Assembly (NCBI GenBank): GCA_003427395.1
Contig: BFEA01000032.1
Location: 3,855,703-3,881,829, forward strand
From: Chara braunii
Lineage: Eukaryota; Streptophyta; Charophyceae; Charales; Characeae
Reading direction: 5' to 3'
Length of the DNA: 26,127 nt
In this document: in pieces, positions 1 through 8,785 of the stretch
Layout: each line of letters begins with the position of its first letter
How positions within the stretch are numbered: the stretch's first letter is position 1
Notes under the pieces: model-generated
The model's input: the letters and a program-made list of their open reading frames with translations, nothing else
Databases searched by the model: none
Told to the model about the DNA's origin: nothing
Made by a program: the position numbers and the translations under genes

Positions 1-3000
1 CAGGTTGTGGCAGCCCTTTAAGTGTTGTCTCATTTCTGAGGTCGATTTCCATCGTTTCCCCTCTTCATTCCAAATGTGTTCTATTTTCCATATCCCGTTT
101 TCAAACCATTTCCTCCACCTTCTCCCCTTACTTGTTAAGGTCCATGGTTTGTCTCTCCCATCCAGTAGTAGGGGGTTGCCAAATAGTGGNTGTCTTAAGA
201 CCTCTTCTTTGGTTTTTGGTTTTCTCACTTTTNTGGGGAATGCTTCTCTCCAGTGGTTTATCAGGGTTTTCCANTGATTGCTTGGGGGNTCTTTAGTGGT
301 TTGTTGGTTTCTGTTTTCTCTTTTACCTTCTGATCTTGGTGTCCATGCNGTGTTCATTAACCAATGATAGCCTTCTNTGTGTGGGTCCGTTTTGAAGGGT
401 ATTAGATTACGAATCTGATACAACGCCATGTCGTGCCACNNTAATTCCTTGTGTAGGATTAGCCTNATNATCCATTTGGTTTGCAGAGCTTTGTACTCGT
501 TTACTGNATTTATCAAGCCTAGCCCCCCNTTTTTNGCTGGTCTGGTTATGTACTTCCAAGCTACCTTCGAGATGTAGCTGTCTTTGGCTGGATCCCCTGT
601 CCANAGATAGGCTCCCGCTTTCCTCTTCAGTGNTGAGATGAAGTGTTGGGGAGGGTCCCATATCGAAGCGGTGTACCATGCCATGGAGAAGATGGATGTG
701 TTTAGCACTAGAGCTCTTCCTATGAGCGAGNTGTAGACCTTCTGCCAACCCGAAANCTTGTTTATGATTTTAGCCAGTATNTTCGGACCTATGTTGTCGC
801 TGGTTCCCTCCGCTGAGACTGAGATTCCTAGGAATCTCATTGNTTCTANNGGGCTGATCCATTGTAAGCCTTGTGTGTGGGTTGACTCTGGGGGGGGAGG
901 TTGTTCGGACAGCCACCATCCCACTGTTTTTCCCCAATTAATTTTCATTTCTGAGGCGAGCTGGAATGCTTGCATCGCTCTTGTCAAGGACTGGAAGGAT
1001 GAGTCTGTAGCTTTGATTAAGACCGTAAGGTCGTCCGTGAAGAGCATGACTGTAGGGAATGAAATAGCTCTGTCTGTGCCATCGAGGACTAGCCTATCAA
1101 TCGTCGGGTCCTTGCGTAGGAAAGCAGCTATTGCTTCCATTACGAACAAGAAGATTGGAGCTGCTAGTGGGTCACCTTGCCTCACCGATCTTGTCATTTT
1201 GTAGGTGTCAGACAAATGGCCATTTACTTGAACTAGCCCTCTTGCATCTTCGTATAAAACTTTTACCCATCTTCTAAAGTTTGGGCCTGTTCCCATCCAT
1301 TCCATGCTGAGTTGTAGGAAGTCCCAGTTTACTTGGTCATAGGCCTTTTCAAAGTCAAAAAATAATATGGCTGCCTGCATTCTTTTGTCCCTTATTAGCT
1401 TGGTTGCCTCATTTAGGCATATTACATTGTCTAGTATATATCTGCCCGGAATAAAGCCAGTTTGGTCTATGTGGAAACACTTGTCTGTGACGTTCTTTAT
1501 GCGGTTAGATAGGGTTTTCACTAGTATTTTGTAGGCTACTGGGAGAAGAGTAATAGGTGTGTAGTTTCTGATATCTTCTCTTTCCCCTTTCTTATATAGG
1601 AGGGTGACTATCCCGGTGCTCAGTTCTTCCCCTAACGATCCTCTTTGGAAGGCTTCCTGGTAGAACTTGAAGAGGTCTTCCCCTAACACGTGCCAGTTTT
1701 CTAACCAAAATTCCTTGGTCAGCCCGTCTTTACCTGGGACCTTGTTGGGTTGCATACTTCTCAATGCTTTGTAAAGCTCATGTTTCGTGATGTCTTTGTC
1801 TAGATACTTAGCAGCTTCGGGTTTTATGCTGACTTCCAAGTGTTTTAGGAACATTTCCCTTGCCTGGCGTACCTCCGTCTGGTTCTGCTCTGCTGCCCTT
1901 GATGTGTATAGGGTGCGGTAAAAGTCTGTGGCTACTTTAAGGATGCCTTCCTGTGTGGATACCACTTTGCCTTGTTTGTTTTTGAGCCCAAGGATTCGGC
2001 TGTTCCTACAATTTGATTTGATTCGTTGGAAGAAGAATTTAGACATGGTTTCATTGCTTTCCCAATCTTTCACTCTTNCCCTTATGGCTAATCCCTGCCT
2101 GTTCCAGTNTGCCCATTTTTTGAGTTCTTCCCTTGCCTGCTCTAGCAAGTCCTCGTACATAGGTGAGNCGGGGTTGTCTATTAGGTTGAACTTTGCTGTC
2201 TCTACTACTGCTTCTAACATTTCTNGTCTTGCTTTTCTCTTTTTGGCCTCAAGTCTTGATGCCTTGCTTAGCCATTTGCTGACTTCTANAATTGCTTTTG
2301 GCANACTNTTTAGAATCCNTATATTGGTGTTCTTTAGTCTATGGGTTTCCCATACCTGCTTAACCCCTTGCTTGAAATGTTCTAGCTTGATTAGCGAGTT
2401 GTTGAGTTTGAAAAAGCTCTTACCTGGCATGTTGCTCATTGAGAATGTTAGATGCATCCCTATTTGGTTGTGGTCAAAACCCCCGTAGTAGGGGAGCTTA
2501 AAAAATTTTGTGCTCTTTACTGCCCCCTCAAGTGAATCTGATATTAGGAAGTAGTCTATTCTTGAGAAGGAGGTTCTGTCTGATTTCTGGATGCAGGTGA
2601 AGTCCTTTGTCGTAGGATTTAGCATTCTGTACGGATCCTTTAAGTTTTTTTCTGTTAGGAATTCTAGCATTACCTGGGCCTCAGATTCATCTGTGGTTTC
2701 TCTGGCGTGGGAGATTCTGTCCATGGTTGGTTCTAGGGTGGCATTCCAGTCCCCTGCTAGGATTAGATGCCTTTCGTTGGGACATTCTTGCTTTATTAGT
2801 TCTAGGAAGGTTCTTCTTTGCGAGTTTGAGTTTGGAGCATAAGTGTTGATTAAGGTTAAATCTTCTTCTCTGTATGAGAAATCTATTCTTGTCCACCTAC
2901 CTTCTTGTTCATCCTTTGAGGTGCCCTCTACTTGTAGAAATTGTGCGGCATTCGACTTTTCGTGTACTAGTGTTAATACTCCTGCTGAACCAGCGCTGGG

Positions 3001-3297
3001 GCTAGTTGCCCATTCCGCNTGTTTGATGTGTCTTAACCTTCTTAATATTTCNTGAACGGTGTTTTGATGCTCTGCTGATGCGGTCAGGTGTGTTTCTTGA
3101 ATGCAGAGAATGTCAGGAGGATGGTTATCCATCCATCCAATCATGTCTACGAAGCTGTACCACTTGGATGGTGTTGTTAGGATTATTGCTAGCCCTCTTA
3201 CATTCCATGATCTGATTTCTATCTCTCCCCTGTCCTTGCTGTTGGTCCTTGGAGCTCTGGCTGTTCTGTTTTCTAGAGCTCCCCTGTCCTCAGGCAT
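1..3297 (-). CDS. LINE ORF2: endonuclease/reverse transcriptase (C-terminus beyond window)
   Basis: This ORF encodes the enzyme for target-primed reverse transcription. It starts at ATG 3297, with an in-frame TAA four codons upstream, and stays open for 1099 codons to position 1. The N-terminal endonuclease/exonuclease/phosphatase fold (about residues 25-245) shows SWNVRGL, IQETH, INTYAPN, LAGDWNATL, RIDYFLIS and a DHNQ box. The reverse transcriptase (about 515-770) shows KVPGKDGLTKEFW, LLPVAYKILVKTLSNRIK, QTGFIPGRYILDNV, FFDFEKAYDQVNWDFL (first catalytic Asp), RQGDPLAAPIFLF and the active-site box FTDD (about residues 753-756) in place of the commoner FADD. FLGISVS follows. After it comes the Trp/Arg-rich thumb and C-terminal region; the C-terminal zinc-binding domain is not reached. 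Several codons contain N, but no stop is seen. Confidence 0.92.
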   Translation of the reverse strand, partial: MPEDRGALENRTARAPRTNSKDRGEIEIRSWNVRGLAIILTTPSKWYSFVDMIGWMDNHPPDILCIQETHLTASAEHQNTVXEILRRLRHIKXAEWATSPSAGSAGVLTLVHEKSNAAQFLQVEGTSKDEQEGRWTRIDFSYREEDLTLINTYAPNSNSQRRTFLELIKQECPNERHLILAGDWNATLEPTMDRISHARETTDESEAQVMLEFLTEKNLKDPYRMLNPTTKDFTCIQKSDRTSFSRIDYFLISDSLEGAVKSTKFFKLPYYGGFDHNQIGMHLTFSMSNMPGKSFFKLNNSLIKLEHFKQGVKQVWETHRLKNTNIXILXSXPKAIXEVSKWLSKASRLEAKKRKARXEMLEAVVETAKFNLIDNPXSPMYEDLLEQAREELKKWAXWNRQGLAIRXRVKDWESNETMSKFFFQRIKSNCRNSRILGLKNKQGKVVSTQEGILKVATDFYRTLYTSRAAEQNQTEVRQAREMFLKHLEVSIKPEAAKYLDKDITKHELYKALRSMQPNKVPGKDGLTKEFWLENWHVLGEDLFKFYQEAFQRGSLGEELSTGIVTLLYKKGEREDIRNYTPITLLPVAYKILVKTLSNRIKNVTDKCFHIDQTGFIPGRYILDNVICLNEATKLIRDKRMQAAILFFDFEKAYDQVNWDFLQLSMEWMGTGPNFRRWVKVLYEDARGLVQVNGHLSDTYKMTRSVRQGDPLAAPIFLFVMEAIAAFLRKDPTIDRLVLDGTDRAISFPTVMLFTDDLTVLIKATDSSFQSLTRAMQAFQLASEMKINWGKTVGWWLSEQPPPPESTHTQGLQWISXXEXMRFLGISVSAEGTSDNIGPXILAKIINKXSGWQKVYXSLIGRALVLNTSIFSMAWYTASIWDPPQHFISXLKRKAGAYXWTGDPAKDSYISKVAWKYITRPXKXGGLGLINXVNEYKALQTKWXXRLILHKELXWHDMALYQIRNLIPFKTDPHXEGYHWLMNXAWTPRSEGKRENRNQQTTKXPPSNXWKTLINHWREAFPXKVRKPKTKEEVLRXPLFGNPLLLDGRDKPWTLTSKGRRWRKWFENGIWKIEHIWNEEGKRWKSTSEMRQHLKGCHNL

Positions 3298-3341
3298 TTG
3301 GACAGGTTAGNGGTCNNTCAGTTTCCTTCAGTGNAGTTGGT

Positions 3342-5921
3342 TTAGGAAGAGAGGGTAGGAAGCTGCAAAGGTTCCTGGCTTAGCGAGGGTTCCCCCGTGT
3401 CTTCTCCCATTGCCTTCANAGCTTTCTTCAGGCCTTTGATTCCTTTGGCGAAGATCTTTGCAGCGAGTGCTGTANCCATGCTTGCTGNCGAAAGGATCAT
3501 TGTTGTTTCCGATCCCAGCGCCGTGAAAGGAAGTTGTGCTATTTCCCACCATGGCCTCCACTGCAGTTCCTCTCCCAGTGTAGTGTCTGAGTCGTATAGG
3601 ACTATAATTGGCCTCGTGTCCAGGCTGGCTCCTTCCTTTGCCTCCCCCCTCTCACCTAGCTCTTGCACTTTGAGGGGTTCTCCCGCCAGCCCTGTTGCTA
3701 GAGGCTTGGCTGTTGGTGCGACTTTTGAGAGCAACTCGTCTCGGCTCTGTCCTCTTTCCAGCTTCAGAAAGGCAAAGTTGGAGGAAGCTGCCACTTGCCA
3801 ATCCTCTGTGGCTGCATCCCATTTGATCGGGACTACTGTCCTTGAAGGTAGCAGAGTTCTGCTCTCTTGCCTTGCTCTTTCCCAGAAAGCAAACTGGGAC
3901 TGGTCGTTCAGGCCCTCCACTGTTACAATTTTCAGACTGAGCTCATCGTTGAGCTGGCTGAACCTTACCACCTGTGACTCCAGTATTTCTGCCTTCAGGA
4001 CCAGCTGCCTCCTCTCCTCTCCCTCTTTGCTGGTGTCCTCACTTTCTGTTTCTGCTCCTTCGGACCCAATCTGTTCCTTCTTTTTCTTCTCCTCTTTTTT
4101 TTGCGCCTTCTTTTGGGCTTCGTCCTTTTTCCTCCCGCTGTACGTTTCCGGGAGTGTTGGCATTCTGTACCTGTCCTTCCTCCAATTGTTCTCTTTCTTC
4201 GTGTTTAGACCCTGCTCATTCAAAGTCTGATCTCTATTGGCTTTGCAGTATTGTTCTGCATATTGGGCTGTCATCTCCTCTTCCTTCTCTAGTGAGGCGT
4301 ACGGATTTGGGGACAGGGGAAGGATGTGAGGGGAATCTCCCGCTCCTGATTTTTGTCTGAGTTTTTCCTCTTCCCTGAAATAGGCCATTTGTAGTTCAAA
4401 TCTGGCTTCCCTCTCTCTTTTGGCCTTTTGTATGTATCCTTGTATTTCCTCCATCGCTGCGTCTCCCCATGGTTCACATTCCTCTTCACTGCTTTGTTCC
4501 CTGTCTTCTTCTGGGTCCTCCAACTGGACTCTCTTGGTTGTAGATCCCTTTCGTTCTTCAGGATTCTTTCTTTTTTCCCCCACCGTTACTTTGTCATCCT
4601 CGCCTGGTGCCTGTTGGTCTGCGTTGGTTTTTCCTTTGATTGTTCCTGTGTTGTCCAATTCCATCCCTCCTGATTCATCTTGCTGCTGCATCTGTGTTTT
4701 TTGTGGTCCTCTCCTTGAGTACGTAGTCAGCGGCTGGTTTTCGTCTGTTTCTATCTCCAATTTTCTTTCTGTTCTTCTCTTCTCTCTCTCCAGAAATTCT
4801 CTTTCTGCCATTTCGCCTGTTTCGTTGAGGTCCATGATCAGATCTTTGAGGCAACGTTCTTCCTCCATTTTCTCCAGGTTTAGGACTGGGTCCCTTGTGA
4901 AGTTCTTTGCAAACTTCCTTTCCATCTTCAATGTGTGCCATCTGCTGTCCGAGGGTGGGTAGACGTCAGGCCTAGGTGTTGGTTCTCCTTCCAAGACCCA
5001 GACCCAGTCCGGGTTTGGCAGGTTGTCGTTGAACACCCAACCAATGTATTGAGAGTTTCTCACATACCAGAAGCCTGGCTCCCTTTCCACTTCAGCCAGG
5101 CTCGTCTGTTTCAGTGCTCTGGGTTTGGCCGTCTCGATGTTTTTCGGACAGCGGGGGTCAGTTCCCATGTGCCCTCTTTGTCTGCATTTGAAGCACAGTG
5201 GATTGCCTTTTGAGGACACTGTGACTTTGATGGTCCTGTCCCTCACCACAAAGTACCAGTAGTCTGGCAATCGTGGAGGGATACCATTGTTGAGATCCAG
5301 GCATACCGTCATGGTGTTGTGCTGAGGGATCAGGAAATCTGGCGTTGTGATGATCCAGTCAATCACTTTGAATTGGCCGTACTCTATTTGCAGGCGCTGT
5401 TTGATCCCCTCGTGCAGGCCTTCGTGAACGTTATCGAATTGTACCCAAAAGAATTTCTTCATGAGCTCTTGTCTGTATCGGGAAGGCGTCATTTGGAAAG
5501 GGATGTCTGGTTTCCATGGATGTATTGTCACCACGGAGGAATTGCAGGTGAAGGTTTTGTTCCTCAGGAAATCCGCGTAAGATGGGTCCCTGCAGATGAC
5601 CATAATCACATTCCTGGTTCGAGGGTGGAATGAGATTTTAGGTTCATCTCCTTGCACTGGTTCCAAACTTTTGAGTTTGTCCCATATCCACTTTAGTTTA
5701 GCCGGGCGATTCAGCTCTTGGCTCTTCTTGGAGAAGGTGAAAAGCACTGCGTGCTTTTCATGAAACTCATCCAGTTTCTGAATGTGCTCTTTCGGGTATT
5801 CGTAGACCACTGTTTCTTCTCTTCTGTTCTTTTCCACTTCTACATATTTCACAGTCTTCACCAGCTCNGTTTTGGTTTGTTCCGCTAACCAGTTTTGAGT
5901 CTCGATTCCCATCCCTTCCAT
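3342..5921 (-). CDS. LINE ORF1: nucleic-acid-binding protein with zinc knuckle
   Basis: This is an 859-residue protein expected to coat the LINE RNA and form the ribonucleoprotein with ORF2. Residues about 60-235 resemble the DUF4283 domain of plant LINE/gag-like proteins (HPWKPDIPF, KKFFWVQFDNVH, QFKVIDWI). They lead straight into a zinc knuckle at residues 243-258, CFKCRQRGHMGTDPRC, whose spacing is CX2CX4HX6C rather than the usual CX2CX4HX4C. The rest is unusually long and charged: an acidic/basic stretch about 350-560, a Lys-rich run near 600-625, a predicted coiled coil near 645-675 (LKAEILESQVVRFSQLNDELSLK) and a less charged tail. The start is the first Met after the leader. The stop lies 44 nt before the ORF2 start, so ORF2 needs reinitiation or similar. 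One N falls in codon 18 and several near the C-terminus. Confidence 0.88.
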   Translation of the reverse strand: MEGMGIETQNWLAEQTKXELVKTVKYVEVEKNRREETVVYEYPKEHIQKLDEFHEKHAVLFTFSKKSQELNRPAKLKWIWDKLKSLEPVQGDEPKISFHPRTRNVIMVICRDPSYADFLRNKTFTCNSSVVTIHPWKPDIPFQMTPSRYRQELMKKFFWVQFDNVHEGLHEGIKQRLQIEYGQFKVIDWIITTPDFLIPQHNTMTVCLDLNNGIPPRLPDYWYFVVRDRTIKVTVSSKGNPLCFKCRQRGHMGTDPRCPKNIETAKPRALKQTSLAEVEREPGFWYVRNSQYIGWVFNDNLPNPDWVWVLEGEPTPRPDVYPPSDSRWHTLKMERKFAKNFTRDPVLNLEKMEEERCLKDLIMDLNETGEMAEREFLEREKRRTERKLEIETDENQPLTTYSRRGPQKTQMQQQDESGGMELDNTGTIKGKTNADQQAPGEDDKVTVGEKRKNPEERKGSTTKRVQLEDPEEDREQSSEEECEPWGDAAMEEIQGYIQKAKREREARFELQMAYFREEEKLRQKSGAGDSPHILPLSPNPYASLEKEEEMTAQYAEQYCKANRDQTLNEQGLNTKKENNWRKDRYRMPTLPETYSGRKKDEAQKKAQKKEEKKKKEQIGSEGAETESEDTSKEGEERRQLVLKAEILESQVVRFSQLNDELSLKIVTVEGLNDQSQFAFWERARQESRTLLPSRTVVPIKWDAATEDWQVAASSNFAFLKLERGQSRDELLSKVAPTAKPLATGLAGEPLKVQELGERGEAKEGASLDTRPIIVLYDSDTTLGEELQWRPWWEIAQLPFTALGSETTMILSXASMXTALAAKIFAKGIKGLKKAXKAMGEDTGEPSLSQEPLQLPTLSS

Positions 5922-6180
5922 TTTGTCCTCTGGGTCGATCTTCCCTTTTACTGTTCTGTTTGTGGTCTAGACAGGAGTTCCGCTGGGATAGGCAGAGCTT
6001 TCCCTCCTCCCAGAGGGGGCGGGGTTGATGTCAGGAGCAAATATAGGCTGCTGTTGAGGCAATCTGATGTCCAGTTAGTGGTTGGCTATGAGGCGGAGGG
6101 AGGGGGGGGGCGGGATTTAGCTATTCAAGGTGCGAGATCAAACAAGGAAAGGCTTCGCACTAATACCTGGGCCTAGGGCC
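5922..6180 (-). other. LINE 5' leader (approximate)
   Basis: On the minus strand this segment reads C-rich and carries several short GC-box-like runs (CCCGCCCCCCCC near 6104-6115 and CCCCGCCCCC near 6013-6023). It has no long open frame of its own. It is interpreted as the 5' UTR and internal promoter region of the LINE because it lies directly before the ORF1 start. The outer limit near 6180 is a guess based on the change to the A-tailed sequence that follows. Confidence 0.45.
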
Positions 6181-6189
6181 GTGTGAATG

Positions 6190-6342
6190 ATAGCGCGTGG
6201 ACGAGGCCAAGCTATGATCGTGAAGAGCGTAAAGGTGAAAAATGTTCTCTGTCTGCGTCTGTTGCTCAATGGTGAAAAAATAAATTCGGATGAATTCAAA
6301 TCCTGGTATTGAGATTAAAAAAAAAAAAAAAAAAAAAAAAAA
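6190..6342 (+). repeat. A-tailed, possibly tRNA-derived SINE fragment
   Basis: A run of 26 A (6317-6342) ends this segment on the plus strand, as expected for the 3' end of a retroposed RNA. Upstream lies TTGCTCAATGGT (A-box-like) and, about 30 nt later, GAATTCAAATCC, which resembles a polymerase III B box. The spacing is short for a tRNA. No clear target-site duplication is seen next to the A run. It sits head-to-head with the LINE 5' end. Confidence 0.35.
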
Positions 6343-6480
6343 GCTTTCTTAAATGAATAATAGTTAAATGAGTAATTAAATAAATTGATCGTTAAATGAA
6401 TAGCACTTAAATGAATAATTAAATGAATTGAATACTACATGTAAATTGGTTGAACGGGTTTCATTCGATCTTATCGAATT
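6343..6480. repeat. AT-rich short dispersed repeats of TTAAATGAAT
   Basis: The decamer TTAAATGAAT and close variants recur about six times between 6348 and 6430 at irregular intervals of roughly 12-25 bp. No coding potential is visible. Confidence 0.6.
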
Positions 6481-7384
6481 GAATTGCGGTTTGTGGGATT
6501 TGTGACTTTCCTGACTTTCCTTTGCGAGGGTAGTGTCATTTTTGGTGTGCCGTTCAGCTTCGCAGTTGTGTTGTGAGATTGTGCGTGTTCCCTATGGGGT
6601 TGAGATTTGTGGATGGTTCCTTCTCTCGTTCTTTTATTGTCTCCTTCGTTGTTTTCTCCTTCCGGATGCTTTATTAGTGGTTTGGATTTTTCTCTTCTTT
6701 ATGGTTCTGCTTTTGCACCTTTTCTCCTTTTCTCCCTCCTTCCTCCTCCTTTTCTCCCTTCATTTGTCTTCAATAGTCTCTTGGTTTCGCTGATGGTTGG
6801 CGTTGTCCTCCTCTTGAAGGCTTGGCTTTTCTCCCGTACTTGCGGTGTTTTGCCACTGTCGCTTCCCTTTGTCCCTTGCGGCTGATGAGATCGAGACAGG
6901 GTCTTACGATCTTACCTTGACTTCCGCGATGAGCCGTTCCAACCTTGTCGGTAGCAATGATGGCGTGGGTGCTGCGTTTTCTTCTCCTCCTCTTCTTGGT
7001 ATTTGCTTGTTTGTGAAGGATGTCCTTTTCCTTTGATTGGAAGTGTAGTGTTCGGTCCCTCCTCTCCTTTCCCTCCTTCCTTCTCTCCTTCCTTCTTTGT
7101 CCTTTCCTGTACGTAGGTCATTCCCTTTTTTCCTTTTTCTTCCCCTAGAGTACCTTCCCGCCTACTCCTCCTTCCCTTGTCTTTTCTTGCCCTTTTTGAC
7201 CCTCGGGGGAGCCTCGCCCTGCGGCGTGACGCAGCGTGGTGAGATGCGAGTTCGATCCTCGCTCCCCTTCTCGCCACCCTCCCACGAGACTGAAAGGAGA
7301 AGATGCACGCGATGGTCGTGTTCTGTAGGTTCCTGCTGGGAGCGACTGGACTCAGAGGAAAAATCATTCACTTTCCTACTCCTT
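6481..7384. other. Pyrimidine-rich unassigned DNA
   Basis: The plus strand is dominated by C/T tracts (for example 6700-6780 and 7060-7200). The apparent open frames are low-complexity Ser/Leu/Phe or Arg/Lys/Glu readings of these tracts and resemble no family. Near 7232-7260 there is a short tRNA-like stretch: TGACGCAGCGTGG (A-box-like), closely followed by GAGTTCGATCC (B-box-like). The gap between them is far too small for a tRNA gene. Confidence 0.5.
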
Positions 7385-7735
7385 TTCTTCGATCCCGTTG
7401 TCCTTTCCTCCGCTTAGGTATTCCGCGCCCGACCTTTTCTGCTCATTGCTTCTCCTCACTTCTCTCCTCCTCTCCTTGTCTTTACCCGTCTTTCTTGTCT
7501 CTCTTGTCTCTTGTCGTGAATGGCCACGCCCTGGGAGACTTGCTCGATTTCTTACTCCCTTTCTTCGAACCTGNTGTCCTTATCTCCACTTAGGTACTCT
7601 GCGCTCGTCCTCTTTGCTCTTTGCTCATCATCACTTCTCTCNTCCTCTCCACGTCTTTACCCGTCTTTCTTGCCTCTTGCCGTGAATGAATGGGTGGCCA
7701 CGCCCGAAGGCGTGGCGAGGAGAAGCGTGGGCTCG
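7385..7735. repeat. Imperfect 176-bp tandem duplication
   Basis: The segment beginning TTCTTCGATCCCGTTGTCC at 7385 recurs as TTCTTCGAACCTGNTGTCC at 7561, an offset of 176 bp. Both copies go on through a matching TTAGGTA(T/C)TC, a shared TTTACCCGTCTTTCTTG and a shared GCCGTGAATG/GTCGTGAATG followed by GGCCACGCCC. The second copy contains two N bases. No gene is visible. Confidence 0.75.
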
Positions 7736-7950
7736 CCTTCTGGTTCCCGCCCTTCGTGTCCTTGTTCGAAGGGGTGATGGCGCGCGCCTGCAAACGCTCG
7801 CAGTGCGAGGTTTCGCGCCGGTTGAGGGCAGTTCGCGGGCGTACGGGTTCGAAAGTTTGGCGCAGTGGGATAGCGCTTACCGGACGGCGCTAACGCTCCT
7901 TGCCGGGTCTTGAGTAGTCGCTCTCACCTGTTCCACGCTATGTTTCGTGT
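7736..7950. other. GC-rich unassigned segment with tRNA-like A box
   Basis: This segment is markedly richer in GC and CpG than its surroundings. TGGCGCAGTGGGATAGCGC at 7859-7877 fits the tRNA A-box/D-arm pattern. GGGTTCGAAAG lies just upstream of it, not downstream as a B box should, so no tRNA gene can be folded here. It directly abuts a minus-strand SINE-like copy. Confidence 0.35.
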
Positions 7951-8107
7951 CAGTCCGGTTCCTATTCCCCCGGCAAGTCAAAATTTTGATACATCATCGA
8001 ACATGCTCATGCTTCCTTCCGTCTGGCCGAAGGAACCCTGACCAGCATCGATTGCTCCTTATAGGAGGATTGACTGTCAGCATGCCTTTCCCTGAACTCC
8101 CTCTCAG
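7951..8107 (-). mobile_element. SINE-like family, copy 2 (3'-truncated)
   Basis: Read on the minus strand this matches the plus copy at 11438-11681 closely. Shared blocks are GACAGTCAATCCTCC, GGAGCAATC, TCCTTCGGCCAGACGGAAGG, GATGTATCA, TTTTGACTTGCCGG and GGAATAGGAACCGGACTG. It breaks off inside the conserved 3' region, so it has neither the terminal hairpin nor the A tail, and it runs into the GC-rich segment. Confidence 0.85.
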
Positions 8108-8164
8108 ATTCCCCTATGGAAACCTGTCAAGTAGGCTTTAAACAGATAGGAGAACTAAGGAACG

Positions 8165-8785
8165 AAAATCTTGCACCCACGTCTTCTTCCTCATGCACGA
8201 AGACCACCACTACACCTTGCCATACACCCAAGCCAAGCCAGCTATGGAAGCTGGGCTATGGCGCTGCCCTCAGCAGCCCCCTGGCTTACACGACACATGC
8301 GAGAACACCTCGCCTAGCGCAGCGCACATCACGCGAGCGCAGGCTCAAGCAGCGCTGCTGCACAATTGGCAAGGGCCCAAATGCTTGGCCAGGCAGCGAG
8401 ATCTTTCCAAATGCTTGGCAAGGGCCCAAATGCTTGGCCTGGCCTGGTCTGTTGCCTGGCTGGGCTGGGCCTGTGCCCAGAAGCTTCCGGTAGGCCCTGC
8501 TGCCCTGGGGCCCGTTCGGTTTCAGCCCCAAACTGCCTGCCGTGCCTCCTCCTTTGTGTGCGGCCCAGGGCCTGCTTCCAAGAAAGGCATAGAAGGCCGA
8601 AGCAAAGTGCTGCTGGCCGTGGTCTGGGTCCCCTCAACCAACTGACGCGACGCAACTGTCTGAACCCCAAAGGTGAAATAGACAACAATGGGCCTCTCGT
8701 AATTTTATCAGGCCCACCTTCACTTAGGGCGGGCACACATTGCAAACAGGGCCCCTCACGCCTGCCGAGGAGCCAGATCCTCACA
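8165..8785 (-). repeat. Truncated gypsy LTR (copy C)
   Basis: On the minus strand it starts near 8785 with TGTGAGGA and continues CTCCTCGGCAGGC. It then shares GTGCCCGCCCTAAGTGAAGG and TGGGCC with the plus LTR at 19252, followed by the same CAGTTGGTTGAGGG block and the block GAGGGCAGCGCCATAGCCCA. It ends near 8165 after AGACGTGGG, so about the last 380 bp of the roughly 1-kb LTR are missing. A minus-strand SINE-like copy lies about 60 bp beyond the break. Open frames across it (8116-8818) are readings of LTR sequence. Confidence 0.85.

Larger units (their letters stand above)
1..6180 (-). mobile_element. L1-type non-LTR retrotransposon (LINE), 3' end outside window
   Basis: The element reads right to left: a 5' leader (about 6180-5922), ORF1 (5921-3342), a 44-nt spacer and ORF2 (from 3297 to the window edge). 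Both frames are unbroken, which is unusual in a window otherwise full of decayed repeats and suggests a recent insertion. The ORF1 (RNA-binding, zinc knuckle) plus ORF2 (apurinic-like endonuclease plus reverse transcriptase) order is the standard L1-clade arrangement. The exact 5' boundary is not resolved: no target-site duplication can be found because the 3' end is off the window. Isolated N bases concentrate between 190 and 3500, which fits consensus uncertainty in a multi-copy repeat. Confidence 0.9.

Noticed and set aside
758-3055. Plus-strand frames across LINE ORF2
   Set aside because: The minus strand holds continuous endonuclease and reverse transcriptase motifs; the plus frames are shadows.
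3397-4962. Long plus-strand open frames opposite LINE ORF1
   Set aside because: They are Ser/Phe/Leu-rich mirror readings of the charged minus-strand ORF1, which has clear domain matches; no independent family resemblance.
6880-6905. CTGATGAG as another hammerhead
   Set aside because: There is no downstream GAAAC and no stem II; the octamer alone is expected by chance.
7859-7930. tRNA gene in the GC-rich block
   Set aside because: There is a good A-box string but no B box downstream at the right distance and no foldable cloverleaf.
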